Source: Mesorhizobium sp. INR15 (lineage in GTDB: Bacteria > Pseudomonadota > Alphaproteobacteria > Rhizobiales > Rhizobiaceae). Taken from it: 64,000 nucleotides of DNA. The stretch is taken from positions 3,544,001 through 3,608,000 of the forward strand of contig NZ_CP045496.1 of assembly GCF_015500075.1 (NCBI RefSeq), written 5' to 3'. Below, in pieces: positions 1 to 7,982 of this stretch (the stretch's first letter is position 1; each line of letters begins with the position of its first letter). Below the pieces are notes generated by a model. It searched no databases and was not told the origin of the DNA. It saw nothing but the letters and a program-made list of their open reading frames with translations. The position numbers and the translations under genes were made by a program.

Positions 1-443
1 ACCGAGCCGAACGGCACGGCGAAAGCCATGAAGCGGTTGATCGCCTGGCGCGGGTCGCGGCTGAAAGTCGGCGAGGCGCCACGTGTGCACAGCATCTCGA
101 CATAGGCGGCGCGATGGCCTGAGAGCGCGACACAGTTGTGCAGGACTTCAGTCACGCCGTCGCGGTCGAACGGGATCGTCATGCGCAGCGTTTCGAGGCC
201 GCCGAAGAAGCGGTCAAGATGCTGGTCGAGGCGGAAGAAACGCCCATTCCACACATGCACCGTGTCGTAGGTGGCATCCGAATGCAGAAAGCCCCAGTCC
301 AAAACCGAAACCCTGGCCTGCGACATCGGCAGATACTGCCCGTCGAGAAAGGCGATTCCCTCGGGATAGGCATGCGGATCGATATGCCGTTCGGAAACGG
401 TAGGCAGCGGTTTCAAGCCCGGTGTTGCGATCTTCAGGCTCAT
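1..443 (-). CDS. Class IV aminotransferase (branched-chain/D-amino acid aminotransferase family), 3' end cut by window edge
   Basis: Reading the minus strand from the ATG at 443 gives at least 147 open residues that run off the left edge. The N-terminal part contains GIAFLDGQYLPMSQARVSV, LDWGFLHSDATYDTVHVWNG and FFRLDQHLDRFFGGLETLRM, which is the small-domain pattern of PLP fold-type IV transaminases (BCAT, D-amino acid aminotransferase and aminodeoxychorismate lyase). The catalytic lysine lies beyond the window, so the exact substrate cannot be told. It is divergent from the secreted protein starting at 591, and the 147 bp between them must hold both promoters. The family call is firm; the substrate is not. 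Confidence 0.8.
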   Translation of the reverse strand, partial: MSLKIATPGLKPLPTVSERHIDPHAYPEGIAFLDGQYLPMSQARVSVLDWGFLHSDATYDTVHVWNGRFFRLDQHLDRFFGGLETLRMTIPFDRDGVTEVLHNCVALSGHRAAYVEMLCTRGASPTFSRDPRQAINRFMAFAVPFGS

Positions 444-590
444 CCGAACATCCCTCGTTCAACGCGCTGGGATCAGAACCTACCGGCTGGGAAGTGAAGT
501 CATAGAGCCAAGCCAGATGACGCCATTCATCCTGGATCGAGGCCTGGAATTGCCCTAGGCTGCCGGGTAATGTCTGGGCGGAGGGGAAAC

Positions 591-1097
591 ATGGGCATTC
601 GGCCTGGCGCCGTCGTCGCGCTGTTCATTCTTGCCGCTGCTGGAGACGCCTTCGCCGCCGATTGTACGCGCGAAGGCGAGGAATTGTGCCAGGGCGGCCA
701 GACCTACCGCTGCGAGAAAACCGGCAGCGAGTTGACGCCGATCTTCCAGAATGTCCCTTGTGGGGTGAATGCGCCGTCGCTGACGGGCACATGGATTGGC
801 AAGGGCCATCAGAGCCCGGCCGGTGCCGGCGGCGCCGATTGGGAAATCACCATGACGATCAACGAGAACGGCGGGTCTATCGACTACCCGTCGCTCGGCT
901 GCGGCGGTTCGCTGTCGCAGACATCCAGGGACGACACCTCGGCGGAATATCATGAGAGCATCACATACGGTCAGGACAAATGCATCGACGGCGGCGCCGT
1001 CACCGTCAGGTTTTTCAAGGGAAATCTGTCCTGGACCTGGGTCGGCCAGGCCGATGGCCAGCCCTACAACGCCGTCGCGGTTCTGACGCGCAAGTAG
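591..1097 (+). CDS. Small secreted cysteine-containing protein of unknown function
   Basis: A 168-residue protein. I chose the ATG at 591 over the one at 570 because GGAGGGG lies 5-12 bases upstream of it and the protein then begins directly with a signal peptide (MGIRPGAVVALFILAAAG, cleavage likely after DAFA). The mature part begins with ADCTREGEELCQGGQTYRC, and six cysteines over the full length suggest a disulfide-stabilised periplasmic or exported domain. The middle part (LTGTWIGKGHQS) resembles the first strand of a lipocalin-like or META-type beta barrel, but this is weak. I do not recognise a family. It ends 7 bp before the convergent DUF2293 gene. Confidence 0.7.
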   Translation: MGIRPGAVVALFILAAAGDAFAADCTREGEELCQGGQTYRCEKTGSELTPIFQNVPCGVNAPSLTGTWIGKGHQSPAGAGGADWEITMTINENGGSIDYPSLGCGGSLSQTSRDDTSAEYHESITYGQDKCIDGGAVTVRFFKGNLSWTWVGQADGQPYNAVAVLTRK

Positions 1098-1103
1098 CTG
1101 AAG

Positions 1104-1418
1104 CTATTCCTCGTCGTCATCGGCATCGAGCAGCCGCGTTGCGCGCCAGCGGGTGAGCACGATGTTGGTTTTCTCGATGACGAAGAAGCGCGCTGAGTCG
1201 CGGTCGTAGCCCTCATTCAGGAGCTTTTCGTAGTCAGTGTGGACGTGGCGGATGTGGGCAATCGTCGCCAGCCACACGGCGATGGTTGGCGGCAAGGTCT
1301 TCATGTGAACGGCGCCGGCATCGGCACGGATCTTTTCCATGTCGGCATAGGGTGCAAGCGGCAGAAGTGCTGTCAGCGCCTTGGCGATGGCGCGGCGGCG
1401 GCCGGTTGGCGCGGTCAT
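1104..1418 (-). CDS. DUF2293-type small protein
   Basis: A 104-residue basic protein with the core LPPTIAVWLATIAHIRHVHT followed by YDRDSARFFVIEKTNIVLTRW. I recognise this as the DUF2293 type found across rhizobia; no biochemical role is established to my knowledge. Its ATG overlaps the TGA of the upstream trmO gene (ATGA at 1415-1418), so the two are almost certainly co-transcribed and translationally coupled. The acidic C-terminal tail (DADDDEE) is typical of the short forms. A role next to tRNA modification would be inference from the neighbour only. Confidence 0.75.
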   Translation of the reverse strand: MTAPTGRRRAIAKALTALLPLAPYADMEKIRADAGAVHMKTLPPTIAVWLATIAHIRHVHTDYEKLLNEGYDRDSARFFVIEKTNIVLTRWRATRLLDADDDEE

Positions 1419-1951
1419 TGTTGATCCCGCTTGGGCTTTTCCCGTTCGGGCTCATCCCGGCCGGCAATGGTTGCCTCGGCAATGGCGTCGGTCGAAGCGA
1501 AATAGGGTTTGATGTCGATGACCGGCGTGCCGTCCAGCACATCGATTGCATCAAGCTCGACGCGCCCGGTGCTCTGGTCGAGCGCGACGAGCCTCGCCAC
1601 ATGCAGGCCGATCGGGTTCGGTCGGGCAGGGGAGCGCAGGCCGAATACGCCTTTCGCTTCAGCCGCATGGCGCGGTTTTTGCACAATCAGATTCCGCGGC
1701 GCGTGGTGTAGCCAGGACAGGATGACCACATGGCTGGCCCGCTCCAAACCCTGGAGGCCAGCCCGGTAGGGTGCGTCTATGGTCAGCACCGCCGGCTGCC
1801 CCGTCTCGCGTGCGGCGCGCATGTTCTTCGGACAGGTTTCCCGTGTCGTCCACGGCGAGGTGATGTAGCCGATGAAGACGATCTGGCCATCCGCCGGCAT
1901 CGACGCCGGATCCTGTTCCAGCCTCTGCTCGCCCTCGCGCATTTCGAACAT
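1415..1951 (-). CDS. trmO: tRNA (N6-threonylcarbamoyladenosine(37)-N6)-methyltransferase TrmO
   Basis: A 178-residue protein of the TrmO/TsaA (VirR) family, which methylates t6A37 to m6t6A in tRNA-Thr using SAM and has a beta-barrel rather than a Rossmann fold. Visible family motifs are IVFIGYITSPW near the N terminus, the LSWLHHAPRNL stretch, RSPARPNPIGLHVARLVALD and the closing LDGTPVIDIKPYF. The ATG at 1951 is used; a second Met at codon 4 is possible and the ribosome binding site is weak. It is the first gene of a two-gene operon with the DUF2293 gene and divergent from the ArsR-type regulator at 2131. Confidence 0.88.
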   Translation of the reverse strand: MFEMREGEQRLEQDPASMPADGQIVFIGYITSPWTTRETCPKNMRAARETGQPAVLTIDAPYRAGLQGLERASHVVILSWLHHAPRNLIVQKPRHAAEAKGVFGLRSPARPNPIGLHVARLVALDQSTGRVELDAIDVLDGTPVIDIKPYFASTDAIAEATIAGRDEPEREKPKRDQQ

Positions 1952-2090
1952 GGCTTCGACTCACTTTGCGATTTCGCCTGATCCTGTCAGAGAACCGCGC
2001 CTATTTCTGCCCGTGTGGGAGCAAGGGTCACGCATGCGCCATTTTCTTGTCAAACAGCGACATGGGCCTTGCCATGAGATGAAAATCGAC

Positions 2091-2106
2091 ATAAACATAT
2101 GTTTAT
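2091..2106. promoter_or_regulatory. Perfect 16-bp palindrome upstream of the ArsR-methyltransferase/metF operon
   Basis: ATAAACATATGTTTAT is a perfect inverted repeat centred 32 bp before the ATG at 2131. AT-rich palindromes of this kind are typical operators of ArsR/SmtB-family repressors, so autoregulation of the downstream operon is the natural reading. It also sits where it could affect the divergent trmO promoter. The binding protein is inferred, not shown. Confidence 0.65.
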
Positions 2107-2130
2107 ATCTTTTTCAAAGAGAATACGCTG

Positions 2131-3138
2131 ATGCATGTCGCGCTAGACACCATGGTGGATACATTGAAGGCGGCGGCCGAATCCAGCCGGCTGCGCATCC
2201 TGGCACTGCTTTCGCGCGGTGACCTCACCGTTTCCGATCTCACTGAAATCCTCGGCCAGTCGCAGCCGCGCGTGTCGCGGCATCTGAAGCTGCTGCTTGA
2301 GGCCGGGTTGATTGGCCGCTACCAGGAAGGGTCTTGGGCGTTTTTCCGGCTGTCGGATTCGGATGCCGCACGTGATTTCGTGCTCAGGCTCGTATCAGGC
2401 ATCCGAGGTGCCGACCCACAGGTTGAGCGCGACCTTGAACGCCTGGGGTCTGTCAAGCGCAAGCGGCAGGACAGGGCGGCCGAGTATTTCTCGGTCAATG
2501 CCGCAAGCTGGGACCATATCCGCTCGCTGCACGTGCCGGATCGCGCAGTCGAGGCTGCGATGCTGAAACTGGTCGGCAAGCGTCCGTTCCAGTCGATGCT
2601 CGATCTCGGCACAGGCACTGGCCGGCTGCTCGAAATCTTCTCGCCGCTCTACCGGCGCGGTGTCGGCATCGACATGTCGCGCGAGATGCTGACCGTGGCG
2701 CGCGCCAATCTCGACAAGGCCGGCGTTTCGAATGCACAGGTACGGCAGGGCGACATTTTCGCGCCGCCGGTCGAGCGCGATGCCTTCGACCTCGTTACCA
2801 TTCACCAGGTGCTGCACTATCTCGACGATCCTGCCCGCGCCATCCACGAGGCGGCGCGGCTGCTGCGTCCGGCAGGGCGGTTGGTGATCGTCGATTTCGC
2901 ACCGCACGCGCTGGAATTCCTGCGCGACGAACACGCGCATATGCGGCTTGGCTTTGCCGACCGGCAGATTGCCGACTGGTTCGCGGAAGCCGGCCTCGAT
3001 CTCGAGGAGGCCCAGGAGTTTGAACCGCGTGGCGGCAACGAGCCGAGGCTCACCGTTAAACTTTGGCTCGGCCGCGACAGGCGCCTGTTGATCGCCGATC
3101 CTTCCAACGATAGCCAGCCGCTAAGGGAAATTGCCTGA
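2131..3138 (+). CDS. ArsR-family winged-helix regulator fused to a SAM-dependent methyltransferase domain; putative regulator of metF
   Basis: A 335-residue two-domain protein. Residues about 8-90 are an ArsR-type winged helix (AAAESSRLRILALLSRGDL, then QPRVSRHLKLLLEAGLI, the recognition helix). Residues about 120-300 are a class I methyltransferase with motif I LDLGTGTGRLLEIF, the acidic loop GIDMSREML and motif IV FDLVTIHQVLHYL. No clear metal-binding CxC pair is visible in the ArsR part, so metal sensing is unlikely. It overlaps metF by one base (TGATG at 3136-3140), so both are on one mRNA. The inference is that the methyltransferase domain senses SAM or S-adenosylhomocysteine and ties methionine-cycle status to metF expression, as the unrelated-architecture ArsR-family SahR does elsewhere. 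Confidence 0.82.
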   Translation: MHVALDTMVDTLKAAAESSRLRILALLSRGDLTVSDLTEILGQSQPRVSRHLKLLLEAGLIGRYQEGSWAFFRLSDSDAARDFVLRLVSGIRGADPQVERDLERLGSVKRKRQDRAAEYFSVNAASWDHIRSLHVPDRAVEAAMLKLVGKRPFQSMLDLGTGTGRLLEIFSPLYRRGVGIDMSREMLTVARANLDKAGVSNAQVRQGDIFAPPVERDAFDLVTIHQVLHYLDDPARAIHEAARLLRPAGRLVIVDFAPHALEFLRDEHAHMRLGFADRQIADWFAEAGLDLEEAQEFEPRGGNEPRLTVKLWLGRDRRLLIADPSNDSQPLREIA

Positions 3139-4055
3139 TGAACCAGTTCCGCTTTTCCCGCCGCCCGGACATTGGCGACAAGGTGCGGGTTTCCTTTGAA
3201 TTCTTCCCGCCGAAGTCCGACGAAATGGAAGCAAGGCTGTGGGATACGGTCACCCGTCTTGAGCCGCTGAAGCCGAAATTCGTCTCGGTGACTTACGGCG
3301 CCGGCGGTTCGACGCGCGAGCGTACCGCCCGCACCATCAGCCGCATCCTGAAGGAGACCAGCCTGACGCCGGCGGCACACATGACCTGCGTGGACGCGGC
3401 GCGTCACGAGGTCGACGCGGTTATCCAGGAATTCGCTGACATGGGCGTCAAGCGCTTCGTCGCGTTGCGTGGCGATCCGGCGGAAGGTGTCGGCGCTGCC
3501 TACCGGCCACATCCGGATGGCTATGCCAATGGCGCCGAACTCGTGGGAGCGCTGAAGGGCGCGGGTGATTTCGACATCTCGGTCTCCGCCTATCCGGAAA
3601 AGCATCCGGAAAGCCCTGATTTCGCGACCGACATCGACATGCTGAAGCGCAAGGTCGACAATGGCGCGACACGGGCGATCACCCAGTTCTTCTTCGACAA
3701 TGATCTCTACGAGCGTTATGTCGAGCGGGCGCGCCGTGCGGGGATTTATATTCCGATCGTGCCTGGCATCCTGCCGGTGCATAATTTCACACAGGTCGCC
3801 AATTTCTCGGCGCGCTGCGGCGCTCTGGTTCCGGCTTGGCTGGCCGAGCGGTTCGACGGGCTGCAGAACGACCCGCAGACACATGCGCTGGTCGCATCCG
3901 CGGTGGCGGCCGAGCAGGTGCTGGATCTGGTCGAGCGCGGCGTCGGCGATTTCCACTTCTACACGATGAACCGGGCCGACCTGGTCTTCGCCGTCTGCCA
4001 CATGATCGGCATCCGCTCGCATGAGGCGGAAGTGGCGGGTTCCGCCGCCGCGTAA
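3138..4055 (+). CDS. metF: 5,10-methylenetetrahydrofolate reductase
   Basis: A 305-residue FAD-dependent TIM-barrel enzyme that reduces methylene-THF to 5-methyl-THF for methionine synthesis. Family motifs seen are VSFEFFPPKSDEME (with the catalytic Glu), FVSVTYGAGGSTRERT, AAHMTCVDA, FVALRGDP and ITQFFFDNDLYERYV. Length fits the bacterial family. It is second in the operon with the ArsR-methyltransferase regulator and is followed 24 bp later by a strong intrinsic terminator, so the operon ends here. Confidence 0.95.
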   Translation: MNQFRFSRRPDIGDKVRVSFEFFPPKSDEMEARLWDTVTRLEPLKPKFVSVTYGAGGSTRERTARTISRILKETSLTPAAHMTCVDAARHEVDAVIQEFADMGVKRFVALRGDPAEGVGAAYRPHPDGYANGAELVGALKGAGDFDISVSAYPEKHPESPDFATDIDMLKRKVDNGATRAITQFFFDNDLYERYVERARRAGIYIPIVPGILPVHNFTQVANFSARCGALVPAWLAERFDGLQNDPQTHALVASAVAAEQVLDLVERGVGDFHFYTMNRADLVFAVCHMIGIRSHEAEVAGSAAA

Positions 4056-4079
4056 GTTCGCGCAAGCTTCCGAAATGCA

Positions 4080-4107
4080 AAAAGGCCGGGTAAAAACCCG
4101 GCCTTTT
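4080..4107 (+). terminator. Intrinsic terminator after metF
   Basis: A perfect 12-bp stem (AAAAGGCCGGGT / ACCCGGCCTTTT) with an AAAA loop. It ends in TTTT and can work in both directions, so it may also terminate transcription coming from the small minus-strand gene at 4155-4241. Confidence 0.9.
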
Positions 4108-4154
4108 CAATAGTTTGGACTATGCGGTGCTGGTCTTCCCCCGCTTTCGCGGTC

Positions 4155-4241
4155 TTACGGAAGAAAGCCCATAATAAGGGCCCCGATAAAAGCGAACGCA
4201 GCACAAATCATCAATGCGTTGATTGGCCTCGTAAGTCCCAT
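4155..4241 (-). CDS. 28-residue single-span membrane miniprotein
   Basis: The minus strand encodes MGLTRPINALMICAAF, then AFIGALIMGFLP and a TAA stop, 28 residues in all. An AGGAGG sits exactly 7 bases before this ATG, which is a near-ideal ribosome binding site and the main reason to believe the gene. An earlier ATG at 4246 opens a different frame that stops after 11 codons. The peptide has a short polar basic N terminus followed by one hydrophobic helix of about 19 residues (4-28), typical of regulatory membrane miniproteins. I believe similar peptides occur in other rhizobia but could not check. Function unknown. Confidence 0.72.
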   Translation of the reverse strand: MGLTRPINALMICAAFAFIGALIMGFLP

Positions 4242-4457
4242 GACATAGCCTCCTCTTAAAGAGCTATGCCCAGAGTCTAGGTCCATTTGTGCCACAGGCA
4301 AGCGGAAAATGTGCTGCATTGCGACGTAAATGCCAGATTTACGACCCTGGTTTTGCGGTTAGGCGTTGAAACTCCTAAGCAAAAAGTGGCTTCGCGCCTG
4401 TGAATAAATTATGGCGAACTGGTGTCCTTGTCGTGACATGGCAGCGCTACCGTGGTC

Positions 4458-5375
4458 CTACCGCCGGGGGAGCAGCCGGCCGTCTATGGTGACGAGGCCA
4501 AGCCCGATCAGCACCATGCCGCCGATCTCGAACAGCTCCAGCCTTTCGCCGAGGAACAGGAAGCCGAGCAACACGGCACTGGCCGGTACGACCAGCGTGA
4601 CCAGCGAAGCATTGGTTGCGCCGGCCGAGGCAACGAGGTTGAAATAGAGGATGTAGGCAAAGGCCGTGGACAGTAGCGCGAGCGCCAGCACCGCCGCCCA
4701 GACCGGAGGCGAGGCCGAAAACAAGCCAGCCGGACCATAGGTGAACAGCACGATCGGGATCATGATGATGGTCGAGGCGGTCAGCTGCCCGGTGGCAATG
4801 ACCGGCGAGGGGATGCCTTTGAAGCGCCGTGCAACCATAAGCGCAACGCCATAGGACAACGAGGCGCCGATCAATGCGAATTTAGCCCAGACCGGGCCGC
4901 CAAGGCCGGCCAGCAGGCCGGGACCGATCATGACGGCCGTGCCGGCGATGCCGAGCGCAATACCGGCCAGTTTGTTCCAGGACAGTTTCTCGTCCGATGT
5001 CAGTGCATTGGCGAGGACCAGCGTCCAGAACGGGGTCGTCGCGTTCAGCACCGAGGCGACGCCGGCACCAAGCTGGGTCTGACCAGCGAAGATCAGCGAG
5101 AAGGGGACGACGTTGTTGGTGAAGGCCAGCAGGAAGAACAGGCCGGCATGCGGCAGTGCAAGCTTGAAGGACGGGCCGCGCAGGCCGAGGTAGATCTGCA
5201 GCGCGATCGCGGCGATGGCGACGCGAAACAGCACCAACACCAGCGGGTGGAGTTCCGCCACCGCGATACGGGCGAAGAAGAACGAGCCGCCCCATATCGC
5301 GCCGAGCAGCAGGAGCTGACTCCAGTCCTTCAGCACCATCGGTCCACGTGGTGCTGAAGTCGCGGTCATGGTCAT
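4458..5375 (-). CDS. DMT-superfamily (EamA) permease
   Basis: A 305-residue inner-membrane protein with ten predicted helices in two EamA repeats. The first repeat starts LLLLGAIWGGSFFFARIAV and ends with LGIAGTAVMIGPGLL; the second starts WAKFALIGASLSYGVALMV and ends with EIGGMVLIGLGLV. The ATG at 5375 is preferred over the longer frame because GGGAGGACG lies just upstream and the extra 33 residues would not fit a membrane N terminus. Family members export amino acids and other metabolites; the substrate cannot be told from sequence. It is divergent from the decarboxylase at 5581. Confidence 0.88.
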   Translation of the reverse strand: MTMTATSAPRGPMVLKDWSQLLLLGAIWGGSFFFARIAVAELHPLVLVLFRVAIAAIALQIYLGLRGPSFKLALPHAGLFFLLAFTNNVVPFSLIFAGQTQLGAGVASVLNATTPFWTLVLANALTSDEKLSWNKLAGIALGIAGTAVMIGPGLLAGLGGPVWAKFALIGASLSYGVALMVARRFKGIPSPVIATGQLTASTIIMIPIVLFTYGPAGLFSASPPVWAAVLALALLSTAFAYILYFNLVASAGATNASLVTLVVPASAVLLGFLFLGERLELFEIGGMVLIGLGLVTIDGRLLPRR

Positions 5376-5580
5376 GTGGTTCGTCCTCCCAGACGGCTTG
5401 ACGCTGCGCTTCAGGCAGAAGCCATATCGGACCCCGTGACAAGGGCCACCCGAAACCTGACCGATGGCAAACACAGCTGTCCAAACCTAGCGTCATGCGG
5501 TCCGGGCCAGGAGACACAGAATTGTTTTCATTAGCCGCTAGCTTGGATTAATTGTGCGCAGCCGAGGTGAGGATTCGTCC

Positions 5581-6801
5581 ATGCAACGATTCGAGAATGC
5601 CCGCGAGGCAGCACTGGCGCTTCGTCCAGATGATCCAATCTATTGCTTCCGCCCACAGGTGCTGATGGCCGATGCCAAGCAGTTCATGGGCATGTTTCCA
5701 GGCAAGACCGCCTACGCGGTCAAGACCAATGGGGAACCGCTGGTGCTCAAGACCCTGGTCGAGGCCGGCGTCACCGCCTTCGATGTGGCTTCACCCGGCG
5801 AATTCGCCGCCGTGCGCGCGGTCTCACCCGATGCCGAGATGCTCTACATGCATCCGGTCAAGGCGCAGTCCGACATCAAGCTGGCGCTGGAGAAATACGG
5901 CATCCGCGTCATCTCGCTCGACCATGAGGATGAGATCACCAAGCTGACACGGGTGGTGCGGGCGCTCGACATCGATCCAGGCTCAATCAGCGTGTTCGTG
6001 CGGGTCCAGACCAAGGGCCATGCCGCCTACGAACTGTCGAAGAAGTTCGGCGCGGGGCCAGCCTACTCGGTGGAACTGGCGGAGCGGCTGAACCGCACCG
6101 GCTACAAGGTCGGCCTGTGCTTCCATGTCGGCAGCCAGATCGAGGATCCCGACACCTATGAGCGGGCGCTGGCTTCCGCCGACTGGGTGCGCAACCGGGT
6201 TACCTTCGATATCGCCGGGCTCGACGTCGGCGGCGGCTTTCCCGCCGAATACGGCCACGATCCCAACCGCAAGCAGGTCGAGATGCCATCGCTCGGCCAG
6301 ATCATGTCGCGGCTGTCGGGCGACCTGAAGGAATATCAGTTCGACCAGATGCCGCTGGTGGCGGAGCCGGGCCGGGTGATCGTGGCGCGCTGCCTGTCGC
6401 TCATCGTGCGCGTGCTGCTGCGCAAGGGCAAGCGGCTCTATATCAATGACGGTATCTGGGCATCGCTGTCGGATTCATGGACCGGCAAGATCACGCTGCC
6501 GGCGCGTTTTATTCCCGATCCAGCGATCCGCTCGCGCAATGGCGAGGAAAAGAACATCGTGCCGTTCAAGGTCTGCGGCGCGACCTGCGATTCCGTCGAT
6601 ATCCTGTCGCGGCCATTCTGGCTGCCGGAAACCGTCGACACGGGCGACTGGATCGAGATCGGCCATATCGGCGCCTATTCGCTGTCGCTGAGAACCCGCT
6701 TCAACGGCTTCTATCCCGACACGTTCGTCGAGGTCACGACGCCCTTCGACGAAGGCGACGCGCCGCAAGGGTTCGCGAGTCTGGAGACGATGGCGGGGTA
6801 A
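5581..6801 (+). CDS. Type III PLP-dependent decarboxylase (ornithine/lysine/diaminopimelate decarboxylase 2 family)
   Basis: A 406-residue enzyme of the fold-type III group. The PLP lysine is K48 in KTAYAVKTNGEPLVLK. Other signatures are FDVASPGEFAAV, the glycine-rich DVGGGFPAEYG phosphate-binding loop and the C-terminal KVCGATCDSVDIL with the active-site Cys. The length and lack of DAP-specific features favour an ornithine or lysine decarboxylase for polyamine synthesis. The ATG at 5581 is preferred to the GTG at 5554 because GAGGTGAGGA precedes it by 8 bases. The divergent DMT permease could move a related amine, but that is inference. Confidence 0.87.
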   Translation: MQRFENAREAALALRPDDPIYCFRPQVLMADAKQFMGMFPGKTAYAVKTNGEPLVLKTLVEAGVTAFDVASPGEFAAVRAVSPDAEMLYMHPVKAQSDIKLALEKYGIRVISLDHEDEITKLTRVVRALDIDPGSISVFVRVQTKGHAAYELSKKFGAGPAYSVELAERLNRTGYKVGLCFHVGSQIEDPDTYERALASADWVRNRVTFDIAGLDVGGGFPAEYGHDPNRKQVEMPSLGQIMSRLSGDLKEYQFDQMPLVAEPGRVIVARCLSLIVRVLLRKGKRLYINDGIWASLSDSWTGKITLPARFIPDPAIRSRNGEEKNIVPFKVCGATCDSVDILSRPFWLPETVDTGDWIEIGHIGAYSLSLRTRFNGFYPDTFVEVTTPFDEGDAPQGFASLETMAG

Positions 6802-6808
6802 ACTTCTT

Positions 6809-6862
6809 CCTTCTCCCCCTGTGGGAGAAGGTGGATTGCCACGAAGCGGCAAGACGGATGAG
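6809..6862 (+). repeat. Left half of a long palindromic intergenic repeat, cut by the IS110 element
   Basis: This arm begins CCTTCTCCCCCTGTGGGAGA and ends GACGGATGAG. It is the mirror image of the arm at 8061-8119. Joined to GGGTG at 8023-8027 it restores a 59-nt arm that matches the reverse complement of 8061-8119 at 54 of 59 positions. It contains its own inner hairpin (CCTTCTCCC / GGGAGAAGG). Confidence 0.85.
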
Positions 6863-6877
6863 CATCTGTGTTTGTTG

Positions 6878-7849
6878 TCAAGGAGCGATTTGGCTCCAGA
6901 TGCGGTCCTGAGTTACGAGCGCGTTGGCCGTAACGACGAGCTTTCGCATGACGGCGACGAGGATGACCTTTTCGGGTTTAGCTGCCTTGCGCAGACGGGC
7001 GGCGAACACTGCAAGGTCCTTGTTGTAACGACTTGCAGACAGTGCGGCCATGTAGAGGGCGTTTCTGACACCCTTTCGGCCGCCCCTGATAGCTCGGCGT
7101 CCCTGGCGCGGGCCGCTGTCATGGGCGACGGGAGCAAGGCCGGTCAGCATTGCCGCCTGCTTGGCGTTGAGCGTACCCATCTCAGCGAGGCCCGCCAGGA
7201 GCGTGGCGGCAGTGATCGGGCCAATGCCGGGGATCGAGATCAAGATTGTGTAGCGGCGGGCAAGAGCGGGATCAGCTGAGATCCGGCGACCGGTCTCGGC
7301 TTCAAGACGCACGATATGGCTGTGAAGCGCTTTGAGCCTGCGGTTGAGTTCAGCACGCAGGAAGGGGCTTTTGAGCGTCGCCAAGCGGTTGATGAGCGCG
7401 ATGCGTTCGGCACAGGCGGCATTGCGCGCGCCGATCATCTCCTGCAGCGCCTCCATCGCAAGGGAAGGCGGCACCGTCTCGGCCGGATTGAGCGCGACCC
7501 CCATTTCTGCCAGCAGCCTGGCATCGATCTTGTCGGTCTTGGCAAGCTGGCCGCAGGCTTCCGCGAACAGCCGAGCACGCAGCGGGTTGACGACGGCCAC
7601 TACCAATCCCGCTTCATGCAGCGAGCGCTGTGCCGCACGATGGTATTTGGACGTCGCCTCCATGATCGCCCGCCTCACTGCGAGATCACCAAGCCGGCGC
7701 TTCAGCCGCCGCAGGCCACCACCATCATTGGCCACACGAAAACTCTGGCCGGTTGGATGGACGTACACATCCAGCCACTCTTTACACACGTCGATGCCGG
7801 CATAGACTGACGGCGTCGCATTCGGTTCGGACAATACCTTGCCTTGCAT
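6878..7849 (-). CDS. IS110-family transposase (DEDD recombinase with C-terminal Transposase_20 domain)
   Basis: A 323-residue protein from the ATG at 7849; an in-frame ATG at 7870 would add seven residues but lies inside the predicted RNA. The N-terminal RuvC-like DEDD domain shows VYAGIDVCKEWLDVYV, IMEATSKYH and KTDKIDARLLAEM. The C-terminal domain shows SIPGIGPITAATLLAG, LTGLAPVAHDSG with the catalytic serine region, and GGRKGVRNALYMAALSA. Length is usual for the family and no frameshift or stop is seen, so it may be active. Confidence 0.95.
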   Translation of the reverse strand: MQGKVLSEPNATPSVYAGIDVCKEWLDVYVHPTGQSFRVANDGGGLRRLKRRLGDLAVRRAIMEATSKYHRAAQRSLHEAGLVVAVVNPLRARLFAEACGQLAKTDKIDARLLAEMGVALNPAETVPPSLAMEALQEMIGARNAACAERIALINRLATLKSPFLRAELNRRLKALHSHIVRLEAETGRRISADPALARRYTILISIPGIGPITAATLLAGLAEMGTLNAKQAAMLTGLAPVAHDSGPRQGRRAIRGGRKGVRNALYMAALSASRYNKDLAVFAARLRKAAKPEKVILVAVMRKLVVTANALVTQDRIWSQIAP

Positions 7850-7982
7850 GCGGGACTCGCTCCCCATCATCTGTTCAGGACCAGTGCGAGAACGAATGGA
7901 CCTTGCTCATCCGCGGTTCACACCAAGGGGCGTACGGTCCCATCCGTCCACTCCCCGGCGGACGGCCATCTGTCGGGGAGTG
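7820..7982 (-). ncRNA. Candidate bridge RNA of the IS110 element
   Basis: On the minus strand there is first a 9-bp hairpin (CACTCCCCG / CGGGGAGTG, 7949-7982). A target-binding loop follows at 7898-7940: closing stem GGACC/GGTCC, an apical GGT-GTGA-ACC hairpin, left strand GTACGCCCCT and right strand CGGATGAG. The left strand matches the target left flank GAACACCCCT at 8 of 10 positions plus one G-T wobble. The right strand is exactly complementary to CTCATCCG of the right flank. A donor loop then shows ACAGATG (7868-7874), identical to the element's own right end, and CATGCAAG (7843-7850), complementary to its left end CTTGCATG. An outer stem can form between 7890-7897 and 7820-7828. The RNA overlaps the first codons of the transposase. 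Confidence 0.72.

Noticed and set aside
6855..7913. A 10-bp inverted repeat CGGATGAGCA / TGCTCATCCG flanking the transposase, first taken as terminal inverted repeats
   Set aside because: The left copy lies mostly in the target palindrome outside the element and the right copy 110 bp inside it. It is better explained as the bridge-RNA guide pairing with its target.
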